A DNA stretch of 62,713 nt from Bacillota bacterium (GTDB lineage: Bacteria > Bacillota > Clostridia > Acetivibrionales > DTU013): the NCBI GenBank assembly GCA_023435745.1, contig JAEZMD010000011.1:1-62713 (forward strand), in the 5' to 3' direction. Each line of letters starts with the position of its first letter. The first letter of the stretch is position 1. Shown piece by piece: positions 34,054-42,484 of this stretch. Below the pieces are notes generated by a model that saw only the letters and a list, made by a program, of their open reading frames with translations, was not told the DNA's origin and searched no databases. The position numbers and the translations under genes are program-made.

Positions 34054-35526
34054 CTATTTCTCACCATAGAGCTTGATAAACATTGAAAATCCGCTGCCGT
34101 CACCAATGATATCCGTATGTCTGTCATTCAGCCTCTGAGTTTCGTAATAGCTGCTACCGTCGGGCTTGCCGGAAGTCAGATTCATGTATTTGTCGTGGAG
34201 TGCAATAGCCTTGTCTGCGTCTTTACCGTATAGAGCTCTTAATACTTCGTGCATATAGTCGGCAAACAGTTCTCTGTACAACTGCTTATTCCAGACAGAC
34301 AGCGTATATGCATAAGAATTGCCCGGTTCTTTGCATACGTTTTTTGATTGAAAAGTCGCGATTTTGTTTATTGTGCTATTCTGCTTCCATGCTTCATAAC
34401 TTCTATATACTACAGAGCAAACCTCGCCACCGGTAGGGTTGTAAAAAAAAGTTACATACCCCTTTGACTTAGGTATGGCGCTTTGCATAACCTTCTCAAT
34501 CTCAAAGTATTCCTTTATGGATCCCGGATAGATTTCCATGGGGTTGCCAAGGTTATCCGTAAGCTTTATCACTTCATCCGGCCCCGGAGCCATCGGCTTT
34601 CTTTCGGTCGTGTCCAGGATCCTGATGATCACTGCCGCAGCCTCAGCTCTGGTCAGCGTATCTTTGGGATTGTACCTGCCTGCCGAGCCCTGCACCAGAC
34701 CAAGCCTGTATCCATCGATTACGAATTGCTTCAGATCGTCGGAAATTGCTGCGTAGTCCCCTATTTTTCCAATGATATACTGGTCGTACTTATTGTCCGG
34801 CTTTTCGTCCACCTTCAGCGCTGCTCTTACGATGATCCTTGCCATCTGTTCCCGAGACAAAGGCTTCTTATAGTCAGTGATCTCGCCTTTGATAACAAGG
34901 CCTTCGCTCAGGGCAGTGTCAATATATGGCTGCGCCCAGTAGTCCGTCCCCTGCTCTATCTTGTACCCCATTCCCATGACTGACATCTTGATAAATTGGT
35001 CAGCCTGAACAGGCAGATTCGGCCAGAATTTGCCGCTATAGCCCGCTATGATGCCAAGACCGGTCAGCTTACCAACTACCTGGCGGCTCCAGTGATTGCC
35101 CATGTCTGGAAATTTGTTTACATTACCGTCAATGTCAGCAGCGACCATCTGTGCAAGCTTATCCAGCAAGGGCTTGATCCGGTAAGCCGTTTCACTCAGC
35201 AGCTCCTCCGCTGCTCCTGTCTCTGTATCAACTCCTGCTTCTTCTCCTCCCGTTGTTTCCGCCGCTGTCTCTGCCGCTGTCTCTGCCGCTGTCTCTGCCG
35301 TTGTCTCCGCCGTTGTCTCCGCCGTTGTTACTGACTTTCTATCCGCCGCTGTTTCAGCCACGGCTCCTTGCGAGGCTTCTATCGTATCAGCCATAACCTT
35401 ACCCGGAATACTAAATATTGTCATTGATAAAATGATAAAGGGCATCAGAATCTCCAGGCATTTTCTCAACTCAGCTTTTCCAAACCATCTGCATAATCTC
35501 CCAAACCATCTGTACTTTTTACTCAT
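34054..35526 (-). CDS. SLH-domain surface protein of the pilus operon
   Basis: A 490-residue exported protein. N-terminal hydrophobic segment (about 22-46, ending near AQ/AD) serves as signal. A linker (about 60-95) made of A-E-T-T/A-E-T-A units is encoded by a 12-base tandem repeat (35252-35330). Three SLH motifs follow (about 135-310; FPDMGNHWSRQVV, DYWAQPYIDTALSEG, and RYNPKDTLTRAEAAAVIIR), which bind pyruvylated wall polymer. The C-terminal 170 residues are unrecognised. It starts 43 bases after the FHA gene and ends 15 bases before the giant gene, so it probably anchors a secreted component at the cell surface. That role is inferred. Confidence 0.85.
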   Translation of the reverse strand: MSKKYRWFGRLCRWFGKAELRKCLEILMPFIILSMTIFSIPGKVMADTIEASQGAVAETAADRKSVTTAETTAETTAETAAETAAETAAETTGGEEAGVDTETGAAEELLSETAYRIKPLLDKLAQMVAADIDGNVNKFPDMGNHWSRQVVGKLTGLGIIAGYSGKFWPNLPVQADQFIKMSVMGMGYKIEQGTDYWAQPYIDTALSEGLVIKGEITDYKKPLSREQMARIIVRAALKVDEKPDNKYDQYIIGKIGDYAAISDDLKQFVIDGYRLGLVQGSAGRYNPKDTLTRAEAAAVIIRILDTTERKPMAPGPDEVIKLTDNLGNPMEIYPGSIKEYFEIEKVMQSAIPKSKGYVTFFYNPTGGEVCSVVYRSYEAWKQNSTINKIATFQSKNVCKEPGNSYAYTLSVWNKQLYRELFADYMHEVLRALYGKDADKAIALHDKYMNLTSGKPDGSSYYETQRLNDRHTDIIGDGSGFSMFIKLYGEK

Positions 35527-35569
35527 CCTTTCGAGTCCTCCTGAAATAGCTTATATGGTTCTATCAAAA

Positions 35570-36982
35570 TTAACCGTATGTCAGCACAAACTCACTGTTC
35601 GCCAGCTGCAATCTGTCACTTTCCTTTAGCTCAACCTCTTTATTGCTATCAATACGGGTATTATTGATAAAAGTCCCATTCACAGTATTCAAATCCTTTA
35701 CAAAGCATGTGCCGTTTCTGTAAATCAACTCTGCATGCAGCTTTCCGACAGCATTATTTTTCAGGATATAGTCAACATGCCCGGCCAGTCTGCCTATGAT
35801 AAAATCATCTTTATCAATAAAAATGTCCTCATCCCCGCTATGCTTGCCCGTACTGCGTAAAATGCGGCCGCCATTTTTATTGCTTGCGAGCAGTTCTGTT
35901 TTGCAGATAACTCTTTCAGCTGCACCTACAGATAATTCTTCCTGCTCGTGCATGTCGCGGATTGGCACTCCCTTTGGCTCTGCCACGCATTTTTCAGCTT
36001 CCTTAACAAGCTCCGGCAGTATCTTTGGTTCTGGTTTACTGTTGATACATATCAGCTTTGCCTCAGTTATTTTCTTGAATAAAAGCACATCCACCGCAAG
36101 CACGATCATTGCAACAGCTGCAAATGTAGCTGTCTGGCTATCCCCGATATTCTTCAGAAATCCCCGGTTCATGTAAATCAAACCGCCCATTGCGAACTGT
36201 AGTAATACCGCACCGATTGTAATGACTAAAGCTTTGTTACCGTTCACCCTTTTATTCTCTTCTTCTGCCTTTTTTTCCTCTTTTTTGTCTTTTTTGTTAT
36301 TTACTGCAGCCGATATGTCCTCTCGCACTGTCCTTGAAGGCTGTATTGATCCTATTGGCTGTATTGTTTCTTCCGGCTGTACCGTCCCTTCATTCTGCTC
36401 CTGTCCGTATATAAGCTCATTCATAAGCGTCACACAGGCTTTTATATTGAATATGTCACTGTTAACTGCGGACAATATCTTCTGAACCATGTTCCCCCTG
36501 TCAAACCCATCTACATGGATATGTGCCAGCAGAAGCTCGGAAATAAAGCTCCTTATTGCTTCACAGCCGTTTTGCCCGATAGCGGCAGGGACATAGACCA
36601 ATGTGGGTTCCAATGTTTCAGGGTCGACATAAATATAGTCTGGGTCGATAATGAAATTCGAGATACAAAGCAGATAACCGGATGAATCGTTCACAGCGGA
36701 GGTCATCTGCAGAAGCAGCTTGAGAAATGCTTCTCTGCTGAGCTTACGCCTTTTAAGCATAAAGGACAAAGGAATCTTTGAAGTTATGTTATAGTAAAAG
36801 TGATTGGCTCCTTCCTTTCTAACCATCTCTGGCGAAATAACATGCCGGATCAGGTTGTGCTCCAGCATTTGCACCTGATAGCCGATTACCTTTGATTCAC
36901 ATAAAACAACAAGAAAATTGGCAGAAGCCTCATTTTCATATGAAAAGGTCAAGCCCTTTATCGGATTTTGTACCTGAGCCAT
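35570..36982 (-). CDS. DUF6382-FHA domain membrane protein
   Basis: A 470-residue protein: N-terminal DUF6382-type domain (1-200), charged linker (Lys/Glu-rich, about 235-250), one or two membrane segments (about 250-310) and a C-terminal FHA domain (about 395-468). Such proteins recur beside Firmicute Tad loci. In the FHA, GR (FIIGRLAGH) and NGTFIN are conserved but the S-R-x-H-A block reads G-K-L-H-A, losing the Ser that contacts phosphate. Start: ATG at 36982 with AAAGGAG upstream; the frame continues to 37111 through the 41-base repeats but those codons are repeat-derived. Probably couples signals to pilus assembly. Confidence 0.85.
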   Translation of the reverse strand: MAQVQNPIKGLTFSYENEASANFLVVLCESKVIGYQVQMLEHNLIRHVISPEMVRKEGANHFYYNITSKIPLSFMLKRRKLSREAFLKLLLQMTSAVNDSSGYLLCISNFIIDPDYIYVDPETLEPTLVYVPAAIGQNGCEAIRSFISELLLAHIHVDGFDRGNMVQKILSAVNSDIFNIKACVTLMNELIYGQEQNEGTVQPEETIQPIGSIQPSRTVREDISAAVNNKKDKKEEKKAEEENKRVNGNKALVITIGAVLLQFAMGGLIYMNRGFLKNIGDSQTATFAAVAMIVLAVDVLLFKKITEAKLICINSKPEPKILPELVKEAEKCVAEPKGVPIRDMHEQEELSVGAAERVICKTELLASNKNGGRILRSTGKHSGDEDIFIDKDDFIIGRLAGHVDYILKNNAVGKLHAELIYRNGTCFVKDLNTVNGTFINNTRIDSNKEVELKESDRLQLANSEFVLTYG

Positions 36983-37021
36983 ATGCTTCAACTCCTTTAA
37001 CCACGGCATAATGTTACTTCC

Positions 37022-37143
37022 GGTTGCATGGGCGAGCAGCAAGCAAAGCTTGCGACCAGCCAGGTTGCATGGGCGAGCAGCAAGCAAAGCTTGCGACCAG
37101 CCAGGTTGCATGGGCGAGCAGCAAGCAAAGCTTGCGACCAGCC
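37022..37143. repeat. 41-base hairpin module in three tandem copies
   Basis: Units begin at 37022, 37063 and 37104, essentially identical, each holding a GCAAGC-AAA-GCTTGC hairpin between TGGGCGAGCA and GACCAGCC. There are no spacers, so it is not CRISPR. The same module occurs once in element copy B (43344-43386) and, with a changed but still paired stem, in copy A (9009-9049). It sits between the pilin and FHA genes. Confidence 0.85.
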
Positions 37144-37203
37144 CCCCTCCCAGTTACCGGCCCCATTTAAAAAGGTTTTAACGGAAGTCAAATTTCATGA
37201 TTT

Positions 37204-37416
37204 CTAATTGATCTGGTTGCCGTTTCTGATAATGCTGCTGTTAATATCCTTGGTAATGGTATCATCAGCAAACACACCTTCCATAATATCGGTAACAAAA
37301 TTAATGATCGCATCTCTGAAAATTAAAGCAATACCTACAAGCACCGCAATGATGATAACAATTTCCACTGTGCCGAGCCCATCCTCCCTGACGAACCTTC
37401 TCAAAAAATTACTCAT
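37204..37416 (-). CDS. flp: Flp-type pilin
   Basis: A 70-residue type IVb pilin. A short basic leader (MSNFLRRFVREDG) ends with the prepilin cleavage site G/LGTVE, with the key Glu at +5, followed by a 20-residue hydrophobic helix (IVIIIAVLVGIALIF) and a polar tail. Cleavage by a prepilin peptidase (not in this window) would release a ~57-residue subunit for the Flp/Tad filament. Start: ATG at 37416 with GGGGGTGA upstream; the longer open frame to 37677 lies inside tadC. It follows tadC by 17 bases. Confidence 0.88.
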   Translation of the reverse strand: MSNFLRRFVREDGLGTVEIVIIIAVLVGIALIFRDAIINFVTDIMEGVFADDTITKDINSSIIRNGNQIN

Positions 37417-37433
37417 CCAATTCACCCCCATCC

Positions 37434-38294
37434 CTATATGTTTTTTAAAGCCAGCACTGCCGGCATGCCTACAATAAGTAAAATAGCCGCGAACATCAGC
37501 ATCATCGGCAGCAATAATTTTGTAGAAGCTTCCTCGCCGAGCCTTTTGGCGGTGTTCTTCCGAAGCTCCCAGCATTCGTTGGCAAATACCCTCAAAATGG
37601 GCACAAGCTCGGCATTTCCTTTTTTGATGTTCTGCAAAATGACAGAAATAAAGCGCGTGATCACCGGTATTCGGCATCTTTTTGCAAATTCCTCATATGC
37701 CTTATGCTCGGGAATCCCGGATCTGATATCTGTGATAGCCGATCCCACTTCCAGATACAACGGAGTCCGGCTGCCGCTGTCAGAAGCGATTTTCTCCCAT
37801 GCCTTTGAAACTGTCATCCCTGCATTGACCAAAAGTGTCAGCTTGTTTATAAAGTCAGGAAAATCAAGCTGTATAGCCAATCTCCTTTTTTTCACCTTCT
37901 CAAAAAGGTCTTTATCGCTGAAAACTGCAATGCCAATGGGCAGAGCTGCGCAGAACAACAAATATCCGGTATCCGGCTCTGTAAAAAGACCTATAAAAAG
38001 AACAAACAGCAAGGATAAAAGCATCATCGAGAGCTTGTTCCCCCAATGGGCCCTGAGCAGCACAAGAGCCCGCCGGTGGCCATAAAGCTCTGTTATCGCC
38101 GCTGTAAGCCTTCGGTCATAGCCGGTATTAAAGCTGTACTTAAAGGTGTCCAGCAAATACAATCCAACCGGGAGAATTCTCTTCATGGGATACAATTTAT
38201 TATCCAATTGTTCCATGAAAGCAGCATACTGTTTATGTGAAACCATATAAAGCATTGTTACGATAAAGCAAAATACAATAAAAATCAGGATCAT
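37434..38294 (-). CDS. tadC: Tad pilus inner-membrane platform protein TadC
   Basis: A 286-residue membrane protein with a type II secretion F domain (about 110-260; LTLLVNAGMTVSKAWEKI) between membrane segments at the N-terminus, near 100-135, and at the C-terminus (MMLMFAAILLIVGMPAVLAL). With TadB it forms the platform on which CpaF acts to extrude Flp subunits. It begins 9 bases after tadB. Typical length for the family. Confidence 0.9.
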   Translation of the reverse strand: MILIFIVFCFIVTMLYMVSHKQYAAFMEQLDNKLYPMKRILPVGLYLLDTFKYSFNTGYDRRLTAAITELYGHRRALVLLRAHWGNKLSMMLLSLLFVLFIGLFTEPDTGYLLFCAALPIGIAVFSDKDLFEKVKKRRLAIQLDFPDFINKLTLLVNAGMTVSKAWEKIASDSGSRTPLYLEVGSAITDIRSGIPEHKAYEEFAKRCRIPVITRFISVILQNIKKGNAELVPILRVFANECWELRKNTAKRLGEEASTKLLLPMMLMFAAILLIVGMPAVLALKNI

Positions 38295-38303
38295 TTGAAA
38301 ACC

Positions 38304-39071
38304 TCACAGCTTTATGTCGTTAAATTTCGCCGATATCAGCCAGGCAATCACCAACAATACAATGGAGGCACTCATTGTCAGCCGGCCGGCCATTGTTGTG
38401 AAAACCGGGCTCAGATAATCAGGCGCGCTAAACGACAACAGCAATATCATTAAAATCGGAACCATATTCAGCACCTTCTGTTCAAATCTTCGCTCAGTAA
38501 GCATCGTATCCACCTCCTGGCCCACCTCAATTCTGTCGCTGATGATCGCGGATGTGTTTTTAATCACCTCTGCAATATTCCCGCCCGTTCTCTTGCTGAT
38601 ATTAAACACATTTACAAAGCTATCAACGTCCTCCAGCCTTGCGCGGCTTGCAAAGTCAGACAGGGCATACTCCAATGTCCCGTTCATATCCAGCTTGCTG
38701 ATGATCCTGCTTATCTCTATTAAAATATAGGCCGACGGCTCAGGATACAGGACAGATAGATCCTTGAGAGCTTCCCTGAAGGCGGACTCAACCGTCCTTC
38801 CAGCTGAAAGCGACGATGAGAGCGAGTACAGCATATCCTTGAACTGGATATTCAGCTCTTTCTTACGCTTTCTTATAATGTCCTTTGTTTTGATTCGAGG
38901 ATAAAACAGTGCCAGCGGAGTAAGCAGCAAAGAGAGAAAAATACTTCTATAAAAAATGAAAGCAACAGAAAAAATTACAATTGCCGCCACAGCCGTGTAC
39001 AGAACTTTTTCCCGTAAGCTCATCACATAAGAATCAAAATCCTGCATTATGCTTCTCCAATCAATCTGCAT
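38304..39071 (-). CDS. tadB: Tad pilus inner-membrane platform protein TadB
   Basis: A 255-residue membrane protein of the TadB group: N-terminal pair of hydrophobic segments (about 20-55), a T2SSF cytosolic domain (SLSSSLSAGRTVESAFREAL, about 75-200) and C-terminal membrane segments. It overlaps the cpaF end by 25 bases and lies directly before tadC, a fixed order in Tad loci. Shorter than proteobacterial TadB, as is normal in Gram-positives. Confidence 0.9.
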   Translation of the reverse strand: MQIDWRSIMQDFDSYVMSLREKVLYTAVAAIVIFSVAFIFYRSIFLSLLLTPLALFYPRIKTKDIIRKRKKELNIQFKDMLYSLSSSLSAGRTVESAFREALKDLSVLYPEPSAYILIEISRIISKLDMNGTLEYALSDFASRARLEDVDSFVNVFNISKRTGGNIAEVIKNTSAIISDRIEVGQEVDTMLTERRFEQKVLNMVPILMILLLSFSAPDYLSPVFTTMAGRLTMSASIVLLVIAWLISAKFNDIKL

Positions 39072-40414
39072 GATATCCCTGCCATTTTTAACTTGCCTGT
39101 ATTCATAAGCTTATTGCCAGTCCACTTGAGGCACCCGGTTACAACTTTATGTAAACCATCCTCCATGGGAAACAAACCATTTTGCATACGCTGTAAATCA
39201 TCTTGTGATGGCTGTAAATCGTTCTGTATGGAATGAACCGGCTTACTCTGTTCCAAATTCACAGCCTCCTCAAACAGGTAAAGCGGGTTCAGCCGGATCT
39301 GGCCATTGCGGCAGTCTGTGATCTCACATATCTCCAGCACCCGTCTGCTCTTGTCCCGAAGTCTTGCGAGGTGTATGACAATATCAATCGCGGAAGCAAT
39401 CTGCTGTCTGACCGCCTCCAAAGGCAGCGGTGCGGCTGCAAGCACCATGGTTTCAAGCCTTTTTAACATATCGGCGGCAGAGTTGCCATGTCCAGTGGAA
39501 AGAGACCCGTCATGTCCGGTATTCATTGCCTGCAGCATATCGAGAGCCTCCTCTCCCCTCACCTCTCCAACGATAATCCTCTCCGGCCTCATCCTAAGTG
39601 ACGTTTTTATCAGTTCCCTAATGGTAATCCTGCCCCTGCCCTCGCTATTTGCATTGCGGGTCTCAAGCCTTACAATATTCTCCACGCTCTTAATCTGCAG
39701 CTCAGCCGAATCCTCTATAGTAATCAGTCTTTCATCAGCGGGAATCCTTCCCGAAAGCGCATTCAAAAAGGTCGTCTTTCCACTGCCTGTCCCTCCGCAG
39801 ATAAAAATGTTATACTTTGCCCGCACCAGACAGCTGAGATCTTCTGCCGCTTCAGCGCTGATCGAACCTGCTTCGGTAAGCATTTCCATCGTCATAGGTT
39901 TCTCCGGAAACTTCCTGATTGTCATAATAGGGCCGTTCAACGCAACCGGCTTCAGCACGACATTCACCCTTGATCCGTCCGGAAGACTTATATCCACAAT
40001 GGGTGACGCTTCATTTACCGTCCTGTTTGTTCTGGAGACAATCGTCTGGATCACATCCTCCAGCTTTTCGGCGCTTTCAAACCCAAGCCTGATCCCGCAG
40101 ACACGGCCTTCGCGCTCAATAAAAAGTCTGTCGGGTCCATTGATCATGATCTCGCTAATGCTTTTGTCGTCTATGAGCGGCTGTAGAATATCCAGACGCC
40201 TCATTGCATTGAACACCGTTTCAGCCAGAGCATGCTTTTCGGCAATACTCATATACTTTTGGGCGGATCTGCGAAAAACAGCCTCCGTGACCCTATCCAT
40301 TACCTCATCGTCCGTAATGCTTCCGGACCGGTCAAGCTCCTGTGTGATCTCCCTTCTGATTTCCTCCGCCAGCATTTCGCCGGACGGATTATCCATTTCA
40401 GGCAATATGTTCAC
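39047..40414 (-). CDS. cpaF: Tad/Flp pilus assembly ATPase CpaF (TadA)
   Basis: A 455-residue secretion ATPase of the VirB11/GspE superfamily that powers pilin assembly. Domains: N-terminal regulatory part, then the RecA-like ATPase with Walker A GGTGSGKTT (about 207-215), Asp box ITIEDSAEL, Walker B and His box RPERIIVGEVRGEEALDM / NTGHDGSLSTGH. All catalytic motifs are intact. The C-terminal 50 residues are unusual: a Gln/Asp/Met-rich stretch with repeats of Q-N-x-L-x-x-x-x-D (about 397-430), not present in standard CpaF. It overlaps cpaE by 17 bases and tadB by 25, so the three genes are coupled. Confidence 0.93.
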   Translation of the reverse strand: MNILPEMDNPSGEMLAEEIRREITQELDRSGSITDDEVMDRVTEAVFRRSAQKYMSIAEKHALAETVFNAMRRLDILQPLIDDKSISEIMINGPDRLFIEREGRVCGIRLGFESAEKLEDVIQTIVSRTNRTVNEASPIVDISLPDGSRVNVVLKPVALNGPIMTIRKFPEKPMTMEMLTEAGSISAEAAEDLSCLVRAKYNIFICGGTGSGKTTFLNALSGRIPADERLITIEDSAELQIKSVENIVRLETRNANSEGRGRITIRELIKTSLRMRPERIIVGEVRGEEALDMLQAMNTGHDGSLSTGHGNSAADMLKRLETMVLAAAPLPLEAVRQQIASAIDIVIHLARLRDKSRRVLEICEITDCRNGQIRLNPLYLFEEAVNLEQSKPVHSIQNDLQPSQDDLQRMQNGLFPMEDGLHKVVTGCLKWTGNKLMNTGKLKMAGISCRLIGEA

Positions 40415-41657
40415 CCCCGTTGCGTTGGCACTCCTCAGCCGCCGAACAGAATGAAAGGTTTTCCAGTATACCGTTCAACGCTGTAAGGAACGCTTTGCCT
40501 TCAACCGGAGCGGCAGTAGAATCGACATATGCGGCATAATCGGCACAGACTCCTGAGGCTGCTGCATTCGGGCAGGAACAGTCAACTATCTGTGTCAGCG
40601 GCCTGTTTCCCGGCAAAGGAATCTGATGCATGAAATGCCCGCTTTTCGCATCTGCACGGTTTAATACCGGGATGATACGGTCAGTCAAGCCTGTCCCGCT
40701 TTTGTGCTCCAGGAAATCCAGTCCTGCCTTCAGATTCGTTAATTTCATCATGGTTCGCCGATCCGGTGCAAGCACAAGCAAAATAGCATCGGAAAGCTGC
40801 AGGATGGTTGAGTTGACAGCGTTAAGTCCTGCGGACAAATCAATAAATATATAGCGGTAAAAAGCGCTTCTTTTTAGCTCGCTTACCAGGGTGGCGACCT
40901 CATGGTCTGTTAATTCACTTAACTCCCGAACATTCTCCGGAGGCTTGAAATAGTGAACACCTGATTTGGTATCGATACATTTCGCGCCCTCCAACCGGAG
41001 CTGCAGGTTGCCGCATTTTCCTTTCAAATAGTAGATTACATTTGAAAAGGTTTGCGAACAGTCCCCGCAAAAAAACAGATCTGTGGACGGGATTGCCTCC
41101 ATATTCAGATAAAAGGATTTGATTCCCTTCCCGGCGCACAAAATACTGCATCCGGCTGCAATGCTGCTGCTTCCGGCGCCGCCCGAGGGAGAAAGAACGC
41201 CGACAATCCGGGTGTTTCCATGTCCGGAGACAGAAACATTTTTGAGGCTCCTGTCCGAAAAGAGCCTTATGATTTCTGATACCAGCTTATCCATATGCTG
41301 ATACCTGTATACGGTCTCAAAGCTATCCGATGCATCGGCAGATTGCCTACCGTCCTTTTCCGATTGCCTTCCGCCCCCGATGGACTGTCTTTCAGCCTTC
41401 GGCGCACCGGCCGGGCTATTCTCTGAAAGAAACAGCACAAGCTTTGCCTTTGCAGTGTTCATCCCGCTTTCATATATGCGTCTGCTAATAAGCAATATGT
41501 CAACGCTGCGCACATGAGTCAAAAAGTCAGAGAGCTTCTCGGCAGAAAAGAAAGAAAACAATTCAAAGCGCTGAGGATAGTTGATAAGCAGAAATTTTTC
41601 AAAATTCGCCAGATACTCCTTGTCATTATCCGCAATAATAAGGCTTAGCCTTCCCAA
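40398..41657 (-). CDS. CpaE-like pilus localisation ATPase with degenerate Walker A
   Basis: A 419-residue protein, first gene of the Tad operon. Residues 1-110 resemble a receiver-like domain (LSLIIADNDKEYLANFEKFL) as in CpaE; a charged, Gly/Ser-rich linker follows (about 80-105), then a MinD/ParA-type domain from about 150. The Walker A loop reads SPSGGAGSSSIA: the lysines of KGGxGKT are missing, so ATP hydrolysis is doubtful. The FIDLSAGL strand and APDRRTMMKL motif fit the family. CpaE proteins place the Tad machine in the cell. It starts with TTG at 41657 and GGGGGAG upstream, about 75 bases after a perfect promoter. Confidence 0.8.
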   Translation of the reverse strand: MGRLSLIIADNDKEYLANFEKFLLINYPQRFELFSFFSAEKLSDFLTHVRSVDILLISRRIYESGMNTAKAKLVLFLSENSPAGAPKAERQSIGGGRQSEKDGRQSADASDSFETVYRYQHMDKLVSEIIRLFSDRSLKNVSVSGHGNTRIVGVLSPSGGAGSSSIAAGCSILCAGKGIKSFYLNMEAIPSTDLFFCGDCSQTFSNVIYYLKGKCGNLQLRLEGAKCIDTKSGVHYFKPPENVRELSELTDHEVATLVSELKRSAFYRYIFIDLSAGLNAVNSTILQLSDAILLVLAPDRRTMMKLTNLKAGLDFLEHKSGTGLTDRIIPVLNRADAKSGHFMHQIPLPGNRPLTQIVDCSCPNAAASGVCADYAAYVDSTAAPVEGKAFLTALNGILENLSFCSAAEECQRNGGEHIA

Positions 41658-41737
41658 AACGCTCCCCCCTCGGCTAAACTGCCGGCATTTTTACACGATT
41701 GCCGACAGAAAATTGTAATAATCTGGATGCGTTTACA

Positions 41738-41766
41738 ATTATATGGGATAATGTTCCATCTGTCAA
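41738..41766 (-). promoter_or_regulatory. perfect consensus promoter of the Tad operon
   Basis: On the minus strand TTGACA (41761-41766 complement), 17-base spacer, TATAAT (41738-41743 complement). Both hexamers match the sigma-A consensus exactly. Transcription would start near 41731 and run through cpaE to the giant gene. Confidence 0.85.
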
Positions 41767-41834
41767 TTCCTATCTTTTTAATTTCTTCTATTTTTTGGTG
41801 TTTTGCAAAGAATTCGGACAGCTTTCCCCGGCTT

Positions 41835-42446
41835 CTACTCGCTTATATACTGCCCGAGGAGCTCTTTTTCTGACTTGTTGACGTAATTCTTAATACGGTT
41901 GAAAATATAGGAGCCTTCATGTTTGATTTTCAGTCCATACTCATTATAACTTCCATGTTCGACTTTCCTGACGATTACTGCGGTCAGGGACAGAATATCT
42001 CTGGTGAGATAGATATCGATATTCATTTTCATTCCCTTTAAGTGGTTGTCTGAGGAATATACCAGGAGGCCATACTCACTGATGTCCTTCACAAGCGCAT
42101 AATTTTTTTTGTTTGTGTATTCCTCAATGACTCTGTAGTCGGCATAGAGCGATACGGGAAAACGGCTGTAAGATCTCATTTTCACACCCTCATCATAGGT
42201 ATCCTCTGAAAAAGCCAGCAGCTCTTCGCTCCTGTTGAAATCAATAATCCTGGCGCCCTTGATTCCGGTGAAGCTTCCTGTCTCATAGGCTACCACCAAC
42301 GGGTCGCCCGGCAGGAATGCGGTTTTCATACATTCCTTCGGCAGCTTTACTTCGATGCCGAATTCATTTACATCCGATACGATACTTTTAAATACATTCG
42401 TCATGGAATAATGCTTGACGGTAATTACAGTGCCCACCTTTAGCAT
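41835..42446 (-). CDS. PilZ-domain (YcgR-like) c-di-GMP receptor
   Basis: A 203-residue protein with an N-terminal YcgR-type beta domain (1-88) and a C-terminal PilZ domain (about 90-195). The c-di-GMP motifs are intact: R91-x-x-x-R95 (RSYSR) and D121-x-S-x-x-G126 (DISEYG). PilZ proteins link cyclic di-GMP to motility, adhesion or exopolysaccharide. It lies just upstream of the Tad operon on the same strand (177 bases apart), with its own promoter, so c-di-GMP control of the pilus is a reasonable inference. GGGGGTG precedes the ATG. Confidence 0.88.
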   Translation of the reverse strand: MLKVGTVITVKHYSMTNVFKSIVSDVNEFGIEVKLPKECMKTAFLPGDPLVVAYETGSFTGIKGARIIDFNRSEELLAFSEDTYDEGVKMRSYSRFPVSLYADYRVIEEYTNKKNYALVKDISEYGLLVYSSDNHLKGMKMNIDIYLTRDILSLTAVIVRKVEHGSYNEYGLKIKHEGSYIFNRIKNYVNKSEKELLGQYISE

Positions 42447-42478
42447 AGCACACCCCCATGCTTTTTCCTGCTGTAAAT

Positions 42479-42484
42479 ATTATA
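42479..42484 (-). promoter_or_regulatory. -10 box for the PilZ gene
   Basis: TATAAT on the minus strand, about 33 bases before the PilZ start; no good -35 is seen. Confidence 0.4.

Noticed and set aside
36983..37111. N-terminal extension of the FHA gene through the 41-base repeats
   Set aside because: The added residues are translations of the repeats, and AAAGGAG lies before the ATG at 36982.
37022..37143. Possible CRISPR array
   Set aside because: Three tandem 41-base units with no spacers between them and no cas genes; it is a tandem repeat of a dispersed hairpin module.
37438..38085. 215-codon plus-strand open frame
   Set aside because: Antisense shadow of tadC.
39306..40454. 382-codon plus-strand open frame, Ser/Ile/Leu-rich
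   Set aside because: Antisense shadow of cpaF; the composition reflects the complement of the real gene.
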